This document shows, piece by piece, positions 21,892 to 32,484 of a DNA stretch of 64,000 bases. Below the pieces are notes generated by a model. It was given only the letters and a program-made list of their open reading frames with translations, did not search any database and had not been told where the DNA came from. The DNA comes from Aphanomyces cochlioides. Taxonomy: Eukaryota; Oomycota; Saprolegniomycetes; Saprolegniales; Verrucalvaceae. The stretch is from positions 124,001 to 188,000 of the forward strand of contig JAHQRK010000045.1 of the NCBI GenBank assembly GCA_019828595.1. Reading direction: 5' to 3'. The position numbers and the translations under genes were made by a program. The stretch's first letter is position 1; every line of letters begins with the position of its first letter.

Positions 21892-23190
21892 ATGAATGAC
21901 CAACAATTCGACGAGGACAGCCCAGAAACAATGGTTTCGGCGTCATGTACGCTATCTGTATGTAAATTCAACTGAAAATCCCCGCTAGGTTACGGAGATT
22001 TCAGCGATGATTCGTCAAATGAGGATTCCGTGAGCCTAACTCAGGACATACTAAGGTTTCAAGCCGCGTTTAAGTCGGCGAAACCAACGCGACGTCAATA
22101 CACTATAAAGGAGCGACAGCGTATTCTGAGCGAGCTCCTAAAACGGCCAAGAGATATCAGAGCTATCAGTGGTCAGGAAAATGTTCCTCTTGAAACACTG
22201 TACACATGGATGAAAAAAAGACAAGAAATTATGACAGCGAACGCCAGTGAAAAGAAGCGCATTTTAAAAAATCCCGCAAAAAAGAGCGACAAACGGCACC
22301 CGCGGCTTGGGACACAGTTGCCAAGGAGAGAAGATCCTGAGCTCAAGTCATGGATTGAAAACTACCCCGGCCTTGTTGAAATTGGGCGCTTGAGGGCAAA
22401 AACAGCTCAGCTCTTCCCTCGTCTGGCGTGTGTCGAAGGCAACACTCACCGTCAGTGGTGCCGGAGGTTCATCATTCGATTTCGTTTACAGTACCGAACA
22501 AATATGTTTCGGTCATGCACGATCCCTGCACCACCTGAGGTACACATTAGTTGTAGTCGCTATCACCTCTTGATTGATTTTTAGGTCTACGAGCCATTCG
22601 TGAATAACACCACAAATGTCGTTGGTATGTCGTTTATGAAGTCGAAGAGACGAATCACGGCTTACAATGACAAGTGGAGCCACAGTGATTGTGCTAAGGC
22701 TGCAAACGCACATTTTGAGTGCTTGCCAAGTAGTTGTGACGCTGGTGTGAATTGCCAAAATTCTAGCGTGACGCGGGGCTTACTTGATTCCCCTAAAACG
22801 TCGGTTGTAGAGTCCATTCATTTTGACTATGCACTGCAGATTGATGAAGACGTTGTGAAGGGACAAACTATTGGCGAGTTCATTCTAAAGACCGAGTATC
22901 AACGCCGAAAGCAAATTTCGGCAGGTACTAAAGATTGGTACTTCCTTCATGTGAAAAGAGATATCTACCTTGATGGCATTGAAATGGGAAATTTGATGCG
23001 CTTTGCCAATCATTCATGTCACCCCAATGCCGAATTTCAACTTTGGCATGTCAATAGCGAGCCTAGAATGTTTGTTGTCGCTTTGAAGAACATAAAGAAG
23101 TCGACTCAAGTTACTCTCAAATACATGGACGCTTCGTGGCAAATGGCATGTGCTTGTGGCCATTGCAATGGTTCATTCGAGTTACTATAA
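21892..23190 (+). CDS. CENP-B-like HTH / AWS-SET fusion protein (putative histone methyltransferase)
   Basis: Exons 21892-21946, 21989-22539 and 22585-23190, with introns of 42 and 45 bp, give an open 403-residue protein. Residues about 45-90 (YTIKERQRILSELLKRP...PLETLYTWMKKRQE) look like a Psq/CENP-B helix-turn-helix. Residues about 130-175 (GRLRAKTAQLFPRLA...THRQWCRRFIIRF) resemble a second, Tc5/CENP-B-type DNA-binding helix set. From about 230 there is an AWS-like cysteine stretch (FECLPSSCDAGVNCQN). A SET domain follows with MRFANHSCHPNAEF (the NHSCxPN site binding S-adenosylmethionine), then a post-SET CACGHC. The usual ELTYDY is QVTLKYMD, so activity on histones is uncertain. It would target DNA by the HTH parts and methylate lysine. 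It is divergent from the transposase. Confidence 0.75.
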
Positions 23191-23596
23191 CAATAATGTT
23201 CTAATACAGCTCATGTTTCTTCCTGAAGTCAACACATCGCAAAAATCGTCTCCTCATATCGCAAAACTTGGACTTCTTTGAGTACCGCAACGTGCTCATT
23301 CAGTAGATCTGACAGTTAGCTGTCTCGATGAGCGTGATGTTGAGCGCTCGGGGCAGCAGCATTTTCGCTACAAGACGTTATGGAGTTCACTCTAGACGTC
23401 GGTGCGTGCGGTGAGATTTTGTTTGGCCGCGTACATTTCAAATGCTGCAGCGGTCCATGTCCCAAGTAAACCGTGGTACTCGCTAAAAGTCGTGAATTTC
23501 ACCCGCAGGATGGTTCATGACCGAATACAGTTTTCGGGTTAACCCAATATTGACTTTGACTTAAGCAAAGTCCTATTTAGAAAATGTCAATTTTCG

Positions 23597-23712
23597 GACA
23601 ATCTTGTCTTGAGATTAGGAAAGTTCCTAGTTGTACTAAGCGGGCCTTAAAGTCGAACTCTGTATTGACTTAGTACAACTAGGAACTTTCCTAATCTCAA
23701 GACAAGATTGTC
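23597..23712. repeat. Long perfect hairpin 1 (44-bp arms, 28-base loop)
   Basis: The arm 23597-23640 is the exact inverse complement of 23669-23712. The loop 23641-23668 (CGGGCCTTAAAGTCGAACTC and 8 more bases) differs at one base from the loop of the next hairpin. The arms share almost nothing with those of hairpin 2. A stem this long and perfect would form readily in RNA or single-stranded DNA. Confidence 0.95.
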
Positions 23713-23713
23713 G

Positions 23714-23829
23714 ATAAGTCGAGATTCGGATCTTAAGTCGTGATCAGATTGACTTAGCGGGCCTTTAAGTCGAACTCTGTATTGACTAAGTCAATCTGAT
23801 CACGACTTAAGATCCGAATCTCGACTTAT
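23714..23829. repeat. Long perfect hairpin 2 (44-bp arms, 28-base loop)
   Basis: The arm 23714-23757 is the exact inverse complement of 23786-23829, around the loop 23758-23785. It starts one base after hairpin 1 ends and has identical geometry (44/28/44). A loop-like trace (CGGGTTAACCCAATATTGACT, about 23535) lies upstream without arms and may be a third, decayed unit. Confidence 0.95.
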
Positions 23830-24138
23830 ATATTTCCACAGGATAATTAGTTTTTAGAGGAAAATGTCTATCTAATGTAAAGTCCACTTTTGGGTCTCCG
23901 AAAACTCTCTGGGTCCGAACAACAGTGGTACTGTTTTAATGAGGGAATTTCTCCAACATTTGTCGCACCCAGTCTTGATTGACCAAGGAACCACGCTATG
24001 GCACACTCTGCGACGATGTCAGCAATATTCGTGGAATACATCTGGAAACTGTAATGGCTGCTTGTTGTGCTTGAGAGAATGGAGAGACGACAATCTTCCA
24101 TTCATTCATCATTTTGCCACCAAGAAGAAACTTGTCCG

Positions 24139-24693
24139 ATGCGACTTTTAATTGTTCTCGCGCTGACTTCGTGTGCCGCCATGGCTTTCAATCAGCCTCC
24201 CCAAGACTCGCCAGTTATGATGGCACACGAACAAGTCGCCATTGACTCTGTCTTGTACAATGACCGCGCTCTGAAAGGCGAAGGGAAGAAGCAAAAGGGA
24301 CGAAAACACGACAAGAAAGCCAAGGGTTATGGTCCAGATCAAGCTGCGAGCGAAAAAGAGTCGGAAGCCTCCCCTGCCAGAGAATTGAAGGCCATGAACC
24401 GCGCGGGGAAGTATCAAAAAATTGGACATGTTGTCGGCGGTGCTGTGTGTTGTGTTGCTGGCGGGATAGCTGCGGCAGCTGCTGCTACTACCGTGAGTCA
24501 ACACGCTTTAGATATCGTTGGCAGAAGAGGTGTTGGCCCCTCGATTGCGGCCCAAGCAATCGTATCAAGCGGGTTTGCCGGTGCATCAGCAGGCCTTCGC
24601 GCTGGCAGCCGCTGGGGGGGCAATCTTGGTCAAAAACTCGATAACAAATTGGCCCGAAGCAGTGGCCGACAACCCCGGCGTGTAAGTCCTTGA
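24139..24693 (+). CDS. Secreted glycine-zipper protein without repeat tail
   Basis: An open frame of 184 residues. The signal peptide is MRLLIVLALTSCAAMA. The following block (SPVMMAHEQVAIDSVLY...ALKGEGKKQKG...SPARELKAM) matches the gene at 4018-4734 closely. The middle has alanine/glycine-rich stretches (VVGGAVCCVAGGIAAAAAATT) and a second GASAGLRAGSRWGGNLGQKL, but the C-terminal RQNS repeats are absent. The gene lies about 310 bp downstream of the twin hairpins and on the opposite strand from its two paralogues. The function is unknown. Confidence 0.75.
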   Translation: MRLLIVLALTSCAAMAFNQPPQDSPVMMAHEQVAIDSVLYNDRALKGEGKKQKGRKHDKKAKGYGPDQAASEKESEASPARELKAMNRAGKYQKIGHVVGGAVCCVAGGIAAAAAATTVSQHALDIVGRRGVGPSIAAQAIVSSGFAGASAGLRAGSRWGGNLGQKLDNKLARSSGRQPRRVSP

Positions 24694-25621
24694 GCAAATT
24701 ATCTCTATTGCATTATCAACATTGCTGATTTGATGGTCGTTCTTGCTTCTGTTCGACGCATATATAAAACATCGCCATGAGACTTCATCAAAACATCAAC
24801 GACCTGCAACCTTCAATTCACTTCAGTTTGAGCATGTCCAAGTGCGTATTTGACATTTTCCATCCCCAGGACATCCAAGATAGCTCGTCGAACGAGCAGA
24901 GAGTCAATTTGAGGTCGAGACGGACTCCTCTTGTCTATCATCGCACGTGAAACATGCAGCCAGTCCAGACAACGCACAAGTTTGATTGTCGACTTTGCCT
25001 CTCATCAAGTGCGTCTGCCTGCTACTTCTGTCGTTTCTTTGCGTGGTTTCCATCACGACCATCTTGCAGACCGCGAAATTGTACAATGCAGGGTTTGTAC
25101 GAACTCTTTTCGAGTAACAAGCAAGGCATGTCGGCACTCTTATCCAGAGTCTGCCTAGTCTTCCTCATAGCTGGGCGAATTTGTGACGGCCGAGAGGTCC
25201 TGATTGATTGAACAGTACCTCAGTCTAAATGCCATAGCAGCATGAATATTCCATCTTGATGGATGACCTCTCGGCATGGCGTTCCTTTAGCTTTTAGGAG
25301 GATTGTCCCCAGCAATTGTTGATTGTCACACAATCTTCCAAGATTGAACGATTGTTGTCCTTCGCGTGGTTTTCACTCGGACGAGTGCCAGCGATGCTTC
25401 TTCCGACTGTTTAGCATGGTCTTCTTGGGGAAATGGCTACATTTGATGCCATAACCACTCATGTCGAGCATTTGATGGCCCGATTTGCGAAGATCGTCGA
25501 GCTTTTGAAAATGCTTTGGTCAAGCTAGAGACAGGGGCGTCCTTCATGACTGCTAGACCTCGACAATGAAAGCAAGAAGCGTGCTGGCAGTCGGATCAAT
25601 GCAACACAGCCGTTTGAAGAT
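24694..25621. other. Gene-poor stretch
   Basis: A TATAAA word and cytosine-rich short frames are seen, but no domain. The last part (about 25430-25620, including MATFDAITTHVEHLMARFAKIVEL with stops nearby) may be the decayed body of the hAT transposase whose end follows. Confidence 0.3.
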
Positions 25622-25868
25622 ATGAGTTGGATCCCTCCAACCTCTGTTGTTGTCAACCGATTCTTCTCGGGCATGACGTGAATGATCGGCTACTTGCGGA
25701 AGACTATGGATAGCAGCACGCTCACGCTGATCATGTATTTGATGTTGAACTGGGACCTCGTGAGCCTGGGCAACGTCTCGCAAGCCATCAAGTTATCCAC
25801 GGCTGCCGAAAAGGATGGTCTGACTGCTTCGACGTCGCAAAGCTCTTTCACGCCTACAATATATTGAA
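25622..25868 (+). pseudogene. hAT transposase C-terminal (dimerisation) remnant
   Basis: WIPPTSVVVNRFFSGMT, then after a stop IGYLRKTMDSSTLTLIMYLMLNWDLVSLGNVSQAI, follows the order of the hAT C-terminal dimerisation domain: P-x-S-x-x-x-E/N-R-x-F, a spacer, then a run of hydrophobic residues ending in N-x-D/S-L-W. One stop interrupts it and the N-terminal two thirds cannot be read, so this is a dead relic. Confidence 0.55.
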
Positions 25869-27590
25869 TATCGACAAAGATTGACCGCCCAAGGACCAAT
25901 CTTTACCCTTCACTTTGACATGGACTGACTCATGTTGGTGGCTTGGTCAAGCCCACCAAAAAATTCCCCCCCAAGAGCTCGTTAGTTGACTCAAGCGAGA
26001 CTACCGACAAGATGAAGGACCGTCGCGTAATCGTGCCAGTATGGCGTTGTGCCCATTGAGGTTTTCGCCTCGCACGGGCGTCAAGTATCTCAATCTTGGC
26101 GCTGCGTCAATAGACGAGAATGGTTGATGCCCCAGTTGATTCCATTGTTTTAATTTTCAACGATTGAAAGCATCACGCATCCCTCTCGACCTGTGAAAAT
26201 CAAACGTGTTATTTGCAGATAGCCGTCGTCAAAGCCATATTATCCTGAACATTTATTTGAAGATATTTGCCAACGAACGTGGCGGCGAATTTATCGATGT
26301 ATATCTAGGAGTCATATTGCAATGCGGCGTCGTGGCACATTTTCAATCGACGTTTTTCCTGGGAGACAGAGGCATCAAGGTGATTCCTCGAGTTATTCAT
26401 CATTCAAATTTCAACGGTCATCGATGACGCTAGCGAGAGAAACACACTTCTTCGACTTTCCGCCAAGCCAAACCCGGGACGTCGTTCTATAAGTGGTGTA
26501 CAACTTGGGAAATGTGAACATATCGTTCGATGTTTTAAACTGACGAAAAGATCTCATGATATCTCGATTAACAGCGTCTGTAAACTGTGGAAAGTGGCAA
26601 GTTGACATTGCTGCCCGTAGAGCATAAGCGAGTTCGATTCGGCTTCACGGTCCCTCCAAAATAATGCCCCCCTCATTTCCTCGATGAAGTATTTGAATTT
26701 GGGCGAGTGACGTAGATTTTGAATGCCTCATCCAAAATGCATGCTAGGGGGGCAGAGCATGGCGGTAGTTGCTCGAGGTTCCAACGCTATAGTGCTTGAA
26801 TCTGGCGCAAATTGAGACTCTCCGCTGCGCCGGTTGTGACAATTGTTACTGATGACATCAAGTTCTGGGCATGAATTCTCGACAATCGTATCGAATGGGC
26901 AACAAACGCACTCGGATATTGCAAGAGGAGTTGCAGGCTGGTCGCGTCACTCGTCAGCGCCAATCAAACTGAGTGCCTGAGATTTGCTACTGTCCATACA
27001 AATAGAGAGATCGACGCTGAATTACAGTGCCATTGCGAGATCGCAAACAAAGCTTCGCTGCAGTTCCCCAATGGAGAGGGCAGCTACCCCCCACTTTAAC
27101 GTCGTATCGGAAGAGACGAAAGAGCTCCTCTGGCGAGGATACCACGAGGTTTGACCGACATTGGGGGAATCTCATCTTGAAACAGAGAGTCTACAATATA
27201 AGCCAGCCGCAATCCATGACTTGAACTATTTCACCCAAGAGGGTCGGGGAAAGTTTCAAGCGATGCCTTTGGAAGGATTACACATGATTCCCACGCACAT
27301 TAATGTGGAGATAACACTGAATGTAAGAGGAGCTTGCACAATTTGTCTTTTGGATGCGGTGGGTTTCGCCGCGTAGACCGTTTTGACTCGACACCAAACG
27401 TGGATGGGATTTCAGAGCTATCGTATCCCAACTCTTGCCATCCTCGGCATCCTTTTGAACAATCTTGGAAGCATCCAAGTGATACATTTGACCAAAATAT
27501 GGAACTGTGAGGCGATTGGTAGAATCGACAATAAATCTACTGTAGGGGGGTTTTGATACGTTTAAATTATAGTATAGTTTATGCAAATCA
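25869..27590. other. No gene recognised
   Basis: Short frames on both strands, such as 26206-26427 and 27278-27682, show no domain or paralogue in the window. The sequence has no obvious repeats. It is likely old, decayed intergenic or transposon DNA. Confidence 0.35.
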
Positions 27591-27635
27591 ATTTGGTTGT
27601 CAAGTGCGCTGGAATTCTCATTTCGAATCTCTGAG

Positions 27636-28733
27636 ATGATCGAGTCGCTAGTGAAGAGCGAGCATGCATCCAAGAGCACCATTGCACATGCCTTGTTCGC
27701 GTTCTACTATATTGGCATGAAGCGAAGCGACATTGCCTTTGTGTTCACCAAATCTATCTCAACAATATCAAATTGGATTCAAAAATACGACGAAACGGGA
27801 CATCTTGATCGAATTGACAACAAACGGGCTGCCCAATTCACTGATGATCATCGCTCATGGGTGATTCAACTATACGAAAGACAACCGATGACATACTTGG
27901 ATGAGGCGAAGCATGCCTTTGAAGTTCACTTTAAGCGAAGGATTTCCGTTTCGACGATATGGACGATAATTCACAAGCACGGCCTCGCTTGGAAAGTGTT
28001 GGAAAGGCGATCAATGCAGGTCAGAATGAACGACGTCGTCCGTTTCTGCCAGTAATTGAGCTGTATCGACTGGGCATATTGCAATGTCCAATTCCTGGAC
28101 GAAGTAAGTTTTGACTCCAAGGGTATGATACGAAAAAAGGGATACGCAATGCGAGGCAAAAAGTTGTGCTTTCGGGGCGAATTTATGCGCCGTCCACGTG
28201 TATCCCTGTTGTGTTTTGTCGATGTCAATGGCCTCGTGAACGTATTTGATACGCTTGGTACTTTTGACCGAGAAAAATTCGTCAAAAGCTGCACAACCCA
28301 CGCGAAGACGACAAATATCAAGCCTTATCCTGGATGCGGCTCTGTTTGGATTCTAGATGGAGCCAGCATCCACTGTCACCCTGGTATTGTCCACGTTCTG
28401 AGATCGATGGGAATTATACCGATCTTCCTTCCAGCGTACTGCGCTTTCTTCAATCCGATCGAATATCTCTTTGGTTACGTGAAGAAAGCGTTTCGGCGCC
28501 ACTATCAAGAGAACAGGACAAAGGATCTGCTTCTGTTTGTATTGAGCATTATGGAACAATTCAGGCATTTTGACTTATCGAAAGTCTACATGCACTGTGG
28601 TTACATGCCTCAAGGATATTTCGATCAAGCCAAACGTCTTGATGAGTCAATGGCACATTCGTGTGAATCAAGTCGTAATGAACTTAGTGGTCTCTTAGAG
28701 TTTACCGATTGTCGAGATGAAATGAACGATTAA
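27636..28733 (+). pseudogene. IS630/Tc1-type DDE transposase with one nonsense codon
   Basis: From ATG at 27636 the protein shows an N-terminal HTH (SKSTIAHALFAFYYIGMKRSDIAFVF, STISNWIQKY, about residues 10-60), a second HTH (ISVSTIWTIIHKHGL), and the DDE_3 catalytic domain. The catalytic residues are in VQFLDEVSFD, WILDGASIH and FFNPIEYLFG, with 34 residues between the second D and the E (DD34E). A single TAA at 28053-28055 interrupts an otherwise continuous frame, where a glutamate codon would fit. The stop is 12 bp from the stop of a convergent second gene. Terminal repeats were not found. Confidence 0.85.
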
Positions 28734-28745
28734 TTAATGCATTGA

Positions 28746-29679
28746 CTATTCTATGGCATGATCAATGTCATCATGATTTGGAATAGCTCGTATCATTTCA
28801 GCAAGATGAGAGGGGTCTCTGATGGGCTGCACTTCTGTTAGACATCCCTCCACAATTCTTGCTTGAGCAGCCAACATGTCTAGACTTCGGTCGATGCGAG
28901 CAGCGGCATCATCAACGGATCTCTTTGTGACAAGCAAGTCAAGTCGTCTCTCAATGCCTTGATCACATCACGGGCCAATGATAGGCTCTGTATTGCATTT
29001 GCTGAAGGGTCTTCAGCGCCATTTCCTCGTAATGTCATCAAATGTAACAGAAACGAAGGTGGGGGTAACTGAATCGATATAGCGTGTTGGTGGAACGGCT
29101 TCTTGAGAATTGTTGTAGCCCATATCTGCCACGTTGACTCATACGCTGTGTAGGTAGCACTCCATTTTTCTTTCAGAAGTGCAATAGTTTCCTGGATTTG
29201 AATCTGTGCTGCAGCACCAGCGCGATCCCGATTTGGAGGCAAGATGCATTGATTCGAGAATTCTTCAAAGTCCGTGGCTGTGTTGATATGTTTGCCCCAC
29301 TCAAAGACAACAAGCGTAAAGCTCCTATCTCTGTGATCTTGAAGGTACCTTTGGGCCAGGTCGTTTGTGCCTGGACAGAACCCCTATCCACCCATTTTGA
29401 TTGCAATGTAGTGGTCAAAATCCGAAATTGTTGGGGGCTCTTCTGCAACAGACCATTCACGAGGATCATTTGTGTGCGTCGCCTGATAGCTGGCCAAGTT
29501 GGACCCTCAAAAACGTGCGTAGGTGCTCGGATTCCGCTACTGTCTCTCGCACAAACTGTCTTCTTTACCAGGATTTCTGCCTTCATCGTGTAGAGCCTTT
29601 CAGATTGGACTGTCGTGCTCACACTTGGTGGTGGTTGCGGGGACGAGCGCGTGTTATATGGATGTGGCGGTGTGTTCAT
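28746..29679 (-). pseudogene. Accessory gene of the IS630-type element, frameshifted
   Basis: From ATG at 29679 (MNTPPHPYNTRSSPQPPPSV) the frame shows a proline/serine-rich start, a basic central part (GPTWPAIRRRTQMILVNGLL, WPKGTFKITEIGALRLL) and, after frameshifts near 29240 and 28960, a helical C-terminal part rich in acidic and hydrophobic residues (RSLDMLAAQARIVEGCLTEV, SHLAEMIRAI). Together this is about 310 residues. I do not recognise the family. The two frameshifts and the tail-to-tail position 12 bp from the transposase suggest a second transposon gene that decayed with it. Confidence 0.5.
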
Positions 29680-29906
29680 CGTACCAGCTTCGCGGGAAGA
29701 AATGTGATTCCGATTCAACCCAGTAGTTCAACGGGATTGGCTAATAGTTATTTTTCTCTTAAAAATGATTGGTCTGTCGATTCCCTGGCGATTGCGTCTG
29801 CTCATTCGATTCGACGCACCACTCCAATAAGAACACATGTACTTTCGCAGGCACACACACACTGGACGATTTGATATCCAGCGACCAATGCCCGTGACAT
29901 GACACT

Positions 29907-29948
29907 TCGTGCCAGATTCATTTCCAATATCAAATGAATCTGGCACGA
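29907..29948. repeat. Palindrome with 17-bp perfect arms
   Basis: TCGTGCCAGATTCATTT (29907-29923) is inverted at 29932-29948 around an 8-base loop. It lies beyond the start of the accessory gene and could mark the end of that element. No partner is found on the transposase side. Confidence 0.85.
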
Positions 29949-30345
29949 CGGAGGGCGAACAAAAAGCACGATGTGGCGACTGTCACCCCTTGAAATCAAG
30001 TTCGATCTCGCATCTCTTCTTTCTTCTTTTACCATGGGCGACGACCAACCCGAGCAACGAAATCAAATGCATCGATAGTGGAGGGCTCCTGACTTTAGCC
30101 GACAGAGCCAGCCTCCGTCTGATGCTAGTGCTCCCAAAAAGTCCAACATCTCTAAAATACCTTGGTTTAAGAACGTTAATATTAGTGACATATATTTTAA
30201 TAGGATTAATTAATTTAGTGACATATGACATGTCGTTATATCCAGGATGTCAGAATTGAGATGCTGAAGATTCGGTTATGTTGCAATTGTCGAGTGAGAC
30301 CAGATTGATCCGACGTACAACTTTCACTGCAGCCATGCACAACTA

Positions 30346-32219
30346 TTGTTGGGACCCATTGGGATCCGGCACGGCCACTTTGAACTATATTATAAATACG
30401 ATGCAAATCGAATTTCACAGAGATAAAACGATTGGCTAACAGCTCTTAATTCACTCTGTATTTAGAAACCTTTAAAATCAAATTTGCTTCAGAATTGACA
30501 GAACTATGGAGAAAAAACATGTCTTGTCGCCGGCCGAGAATCTGTTGGTGGTCAAGTGTCACCAGTATTTCATGGCCAACAAGGAAGAAAAGAAGCCTGG
30601 CGTTCAGTCAAAAGTCAGGGACAGTGTCAGCGCTTGCCTGGGGTTTGCTAAATCAACTGTCGGGCTTGTTATAACTGAGTGGAAACGCAATAATGATCCA
30701 TCCTTCAAGTCAAATCCCAGTGTTCGGGGTCATCGTCCTCGCTCGGCTGCATACAAGTTCACAACTGAGATTTGAGAAATGATAATGGCCGCAAATGACC
30801 AATGCCTGCCAGTTTCTGCAGAAATTTTGTGCACGGAACTCCATGAGCAATTCAATATTGTGGTCGCAAAACGGACGATGCGAGAAGTTCTCGACAGAAT
30901 GGGCTTCAAATTTCAGAAAGGCCAGGCACGTTTCTTTCTCGCAGAGTCAAAGGGCAACAACGTTGCCTTTCCGCGCCAAATACTTGCGAACAAAAACTGC
31001 AAACAGACTTGGTGCGTCGGCGTTGTTGGTGCCTGAAGTGTTTTTAGACGAACCTATACTGTAATCTCAACCACTCACCTGGCAAAACATGGGTTGATGA
31101 GTCGAAGCAGCGCAAGACGAAGAGTGGCAAGGGTCCCAGCATGTGCATTGTCGGGGTCGGCATTGTCAAGTCCGATGTGCGCGGGGCGATGACTGGTTCA
31201 TGGGTTGATGAATCAGTGAGTATGTGGCCTTCCCAACGAAAACCAACACGCAAGCGTAGAAGAGAACGAACGGCGGTTGTGGATGATGAAGATGATTATC
31301 ATGGCAACTTCACAAGCACCATATTTGCGGATTGGTTTGGGAAGCTTTGTCAAAGACTTCGCGCTGATCACGGCTCTTGCAACATTCACATGGACGGAGC
31401 GAGTTATCACAAGCGTGTGACCAATCCTTGTCCAAGAAGCAGCAGTCGTGTGGCCGAAATACAGGCATGGCTGGCGGAGAAACACATTGATTTTGACTCA
31501 AGGTTGAGGAAAGCCGAGCTGCTGTCGCTGGTGAAGATGAACCGAGAAGGTCCCCAGTATGCTGCTCAGCTTATTGCTAAGAAGTTTGGTCACACACTAA
31601 ACTTTACGCCTCCTTACCATCCGGAACTACAACCGATCGAAGTTGTCTGGGATATCGTGAAGCAGAAGATGGCAATGCGCGTCTTGACGTCAATGGATGA
31701 GATGCATGAGCGCTTGACGAAATACTTGAGCGAGGTAACGTCATCTCAATGGTTGGCAGCATTCAAGAAGGCTCAGTCTTTCGAAGATAAGTACATGGCT
31801 GTAGACGATGACACCGTATCGTTGGCTGGAAGTGAACACGAGTCCGACAACGGCGGCGACGGCGATGTCCAATTTTTGCTCGGAGAAGATTCAAAGCCAA
31901 TAATGGGTTTAACTGTGAAATATTATATTTTATCCTTGAATAAACTGTATAATGTTATATATCATATTTGCAACACCTGACTTTTGTCCAACTAAAAGAG
32001 AGAATTTTAAACCTAATCTCTGTCTCGCAACATTTCCATTTTGCATTAAATGAACAGTCATTTTGACGATCAAGACATACACAAATCAAGTCGCAGTCAC
32101 AGAAAAAGTTTTTGGAATTAATCTCTAGTTTTTTTATGAAAAAGAATAATTTAAATCCGATGAAAATTGGTCGTTTTATTGGCATTTTAGTCGTGCCTGA
32201 TCTCAATGGACCCCGACAA
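30346..32219 (+). mobile_element. Tc1/mariner-like element (1874 bp) with TA duplication
   Basis: The left end TTGTTGGGACCCATTGGGAT... (30346) and the right end ...GACCCCGACAA (32219) form imperfect inverted repeats of about 28 bp. They are flanked by TA at 30344-30345 and 32220-32221. The element encloses the transposase pseudogene 30506-31980. The AT-rich 3' part (31980-32219) is non-coding. Confidence 0.75.
30506..31980 (+). pseudogene. Long-gap Tc1-type DDE transposase, broken
   Basis: The N-terminal HTH part starts at ATG 30506 (LSPAENLLVVKCHQYF...GFAKSTVGLVITEW). A TGA at 30774 and a frameshift near 31050 break it. The first catalytic D is in VFLDE (about 31040), the second in IHMDGASYHK (about 31390), and the E in PELQPIEVVWD (about 31640). 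About 81 residues separate the second D from the E, unusually many for Tc1/mariner and similar to the transposase at 61219-62645. I recall such long gaps from Sailor-type (DD82E) elements, but did not check this. The acidic tail (DDDTVSLAGSEHESDNGGDGD) matches the acidic tail of the other copy in style. Confidence 0.8.
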
Positions 32220-32484
32220 TAGCACGGATCAGCGCACAACCTTGTGTATTCGATAGCTCTTGATCTGCTCGATAGGCCAAGCTAACTGCCACGGTTGAAC
32301 ACGCTGAACTGTGCTTGAAACTCTAGCCGGCCCAGATGGGTTTCATATCGTCCTTCCTCGAAAATTCGATTGCACTTGGTTTGAGTGGACTCTTGGTCAT
32401 GCGTAAGTCACACGAGCCGTCTCACGCCCTGCTACAATAGCTAGCGTAATTCGGCCATTCTTGAACTTTCGCCCTCGTGGTCAA

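Larger units (their letters stand above)
16864..23400. mobile_element. Candidate multi-gene KDZ-type transposon
   Basis: Three intron-bearing genes are packed here: an unknown gene, a KDZ-like transposase and an HTH-SET gene. Words of the type GACG(G/T)GAC(A) occur at the left edge (16864, about 16907, about 16946), in the divergent promoter (six near 21513-21650) and as AGACGT near 23370 and 23395. Short repeated words near the ends are expected as transposase binding sites. Terminal inverted repeats and a target duplication were not found, so the limits are approximate and the unity of the element is an inference. Confidence 0.4.

Noticed and set aside
23597..23829. Twin hairpins as bacterial-type terminators or an integron attC pair
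   Set aside because: No run of T follows, the arms are perfect and 44 bp long, and the surroundings are eukaryotic with introns.
24954..25211. Cysteine-rich frame as a BED zinc finger of the hAT element
   Set aside because: The cysteine and histidine spacing does not fit a BED finger, and no frame links it to the hAT end downstream.
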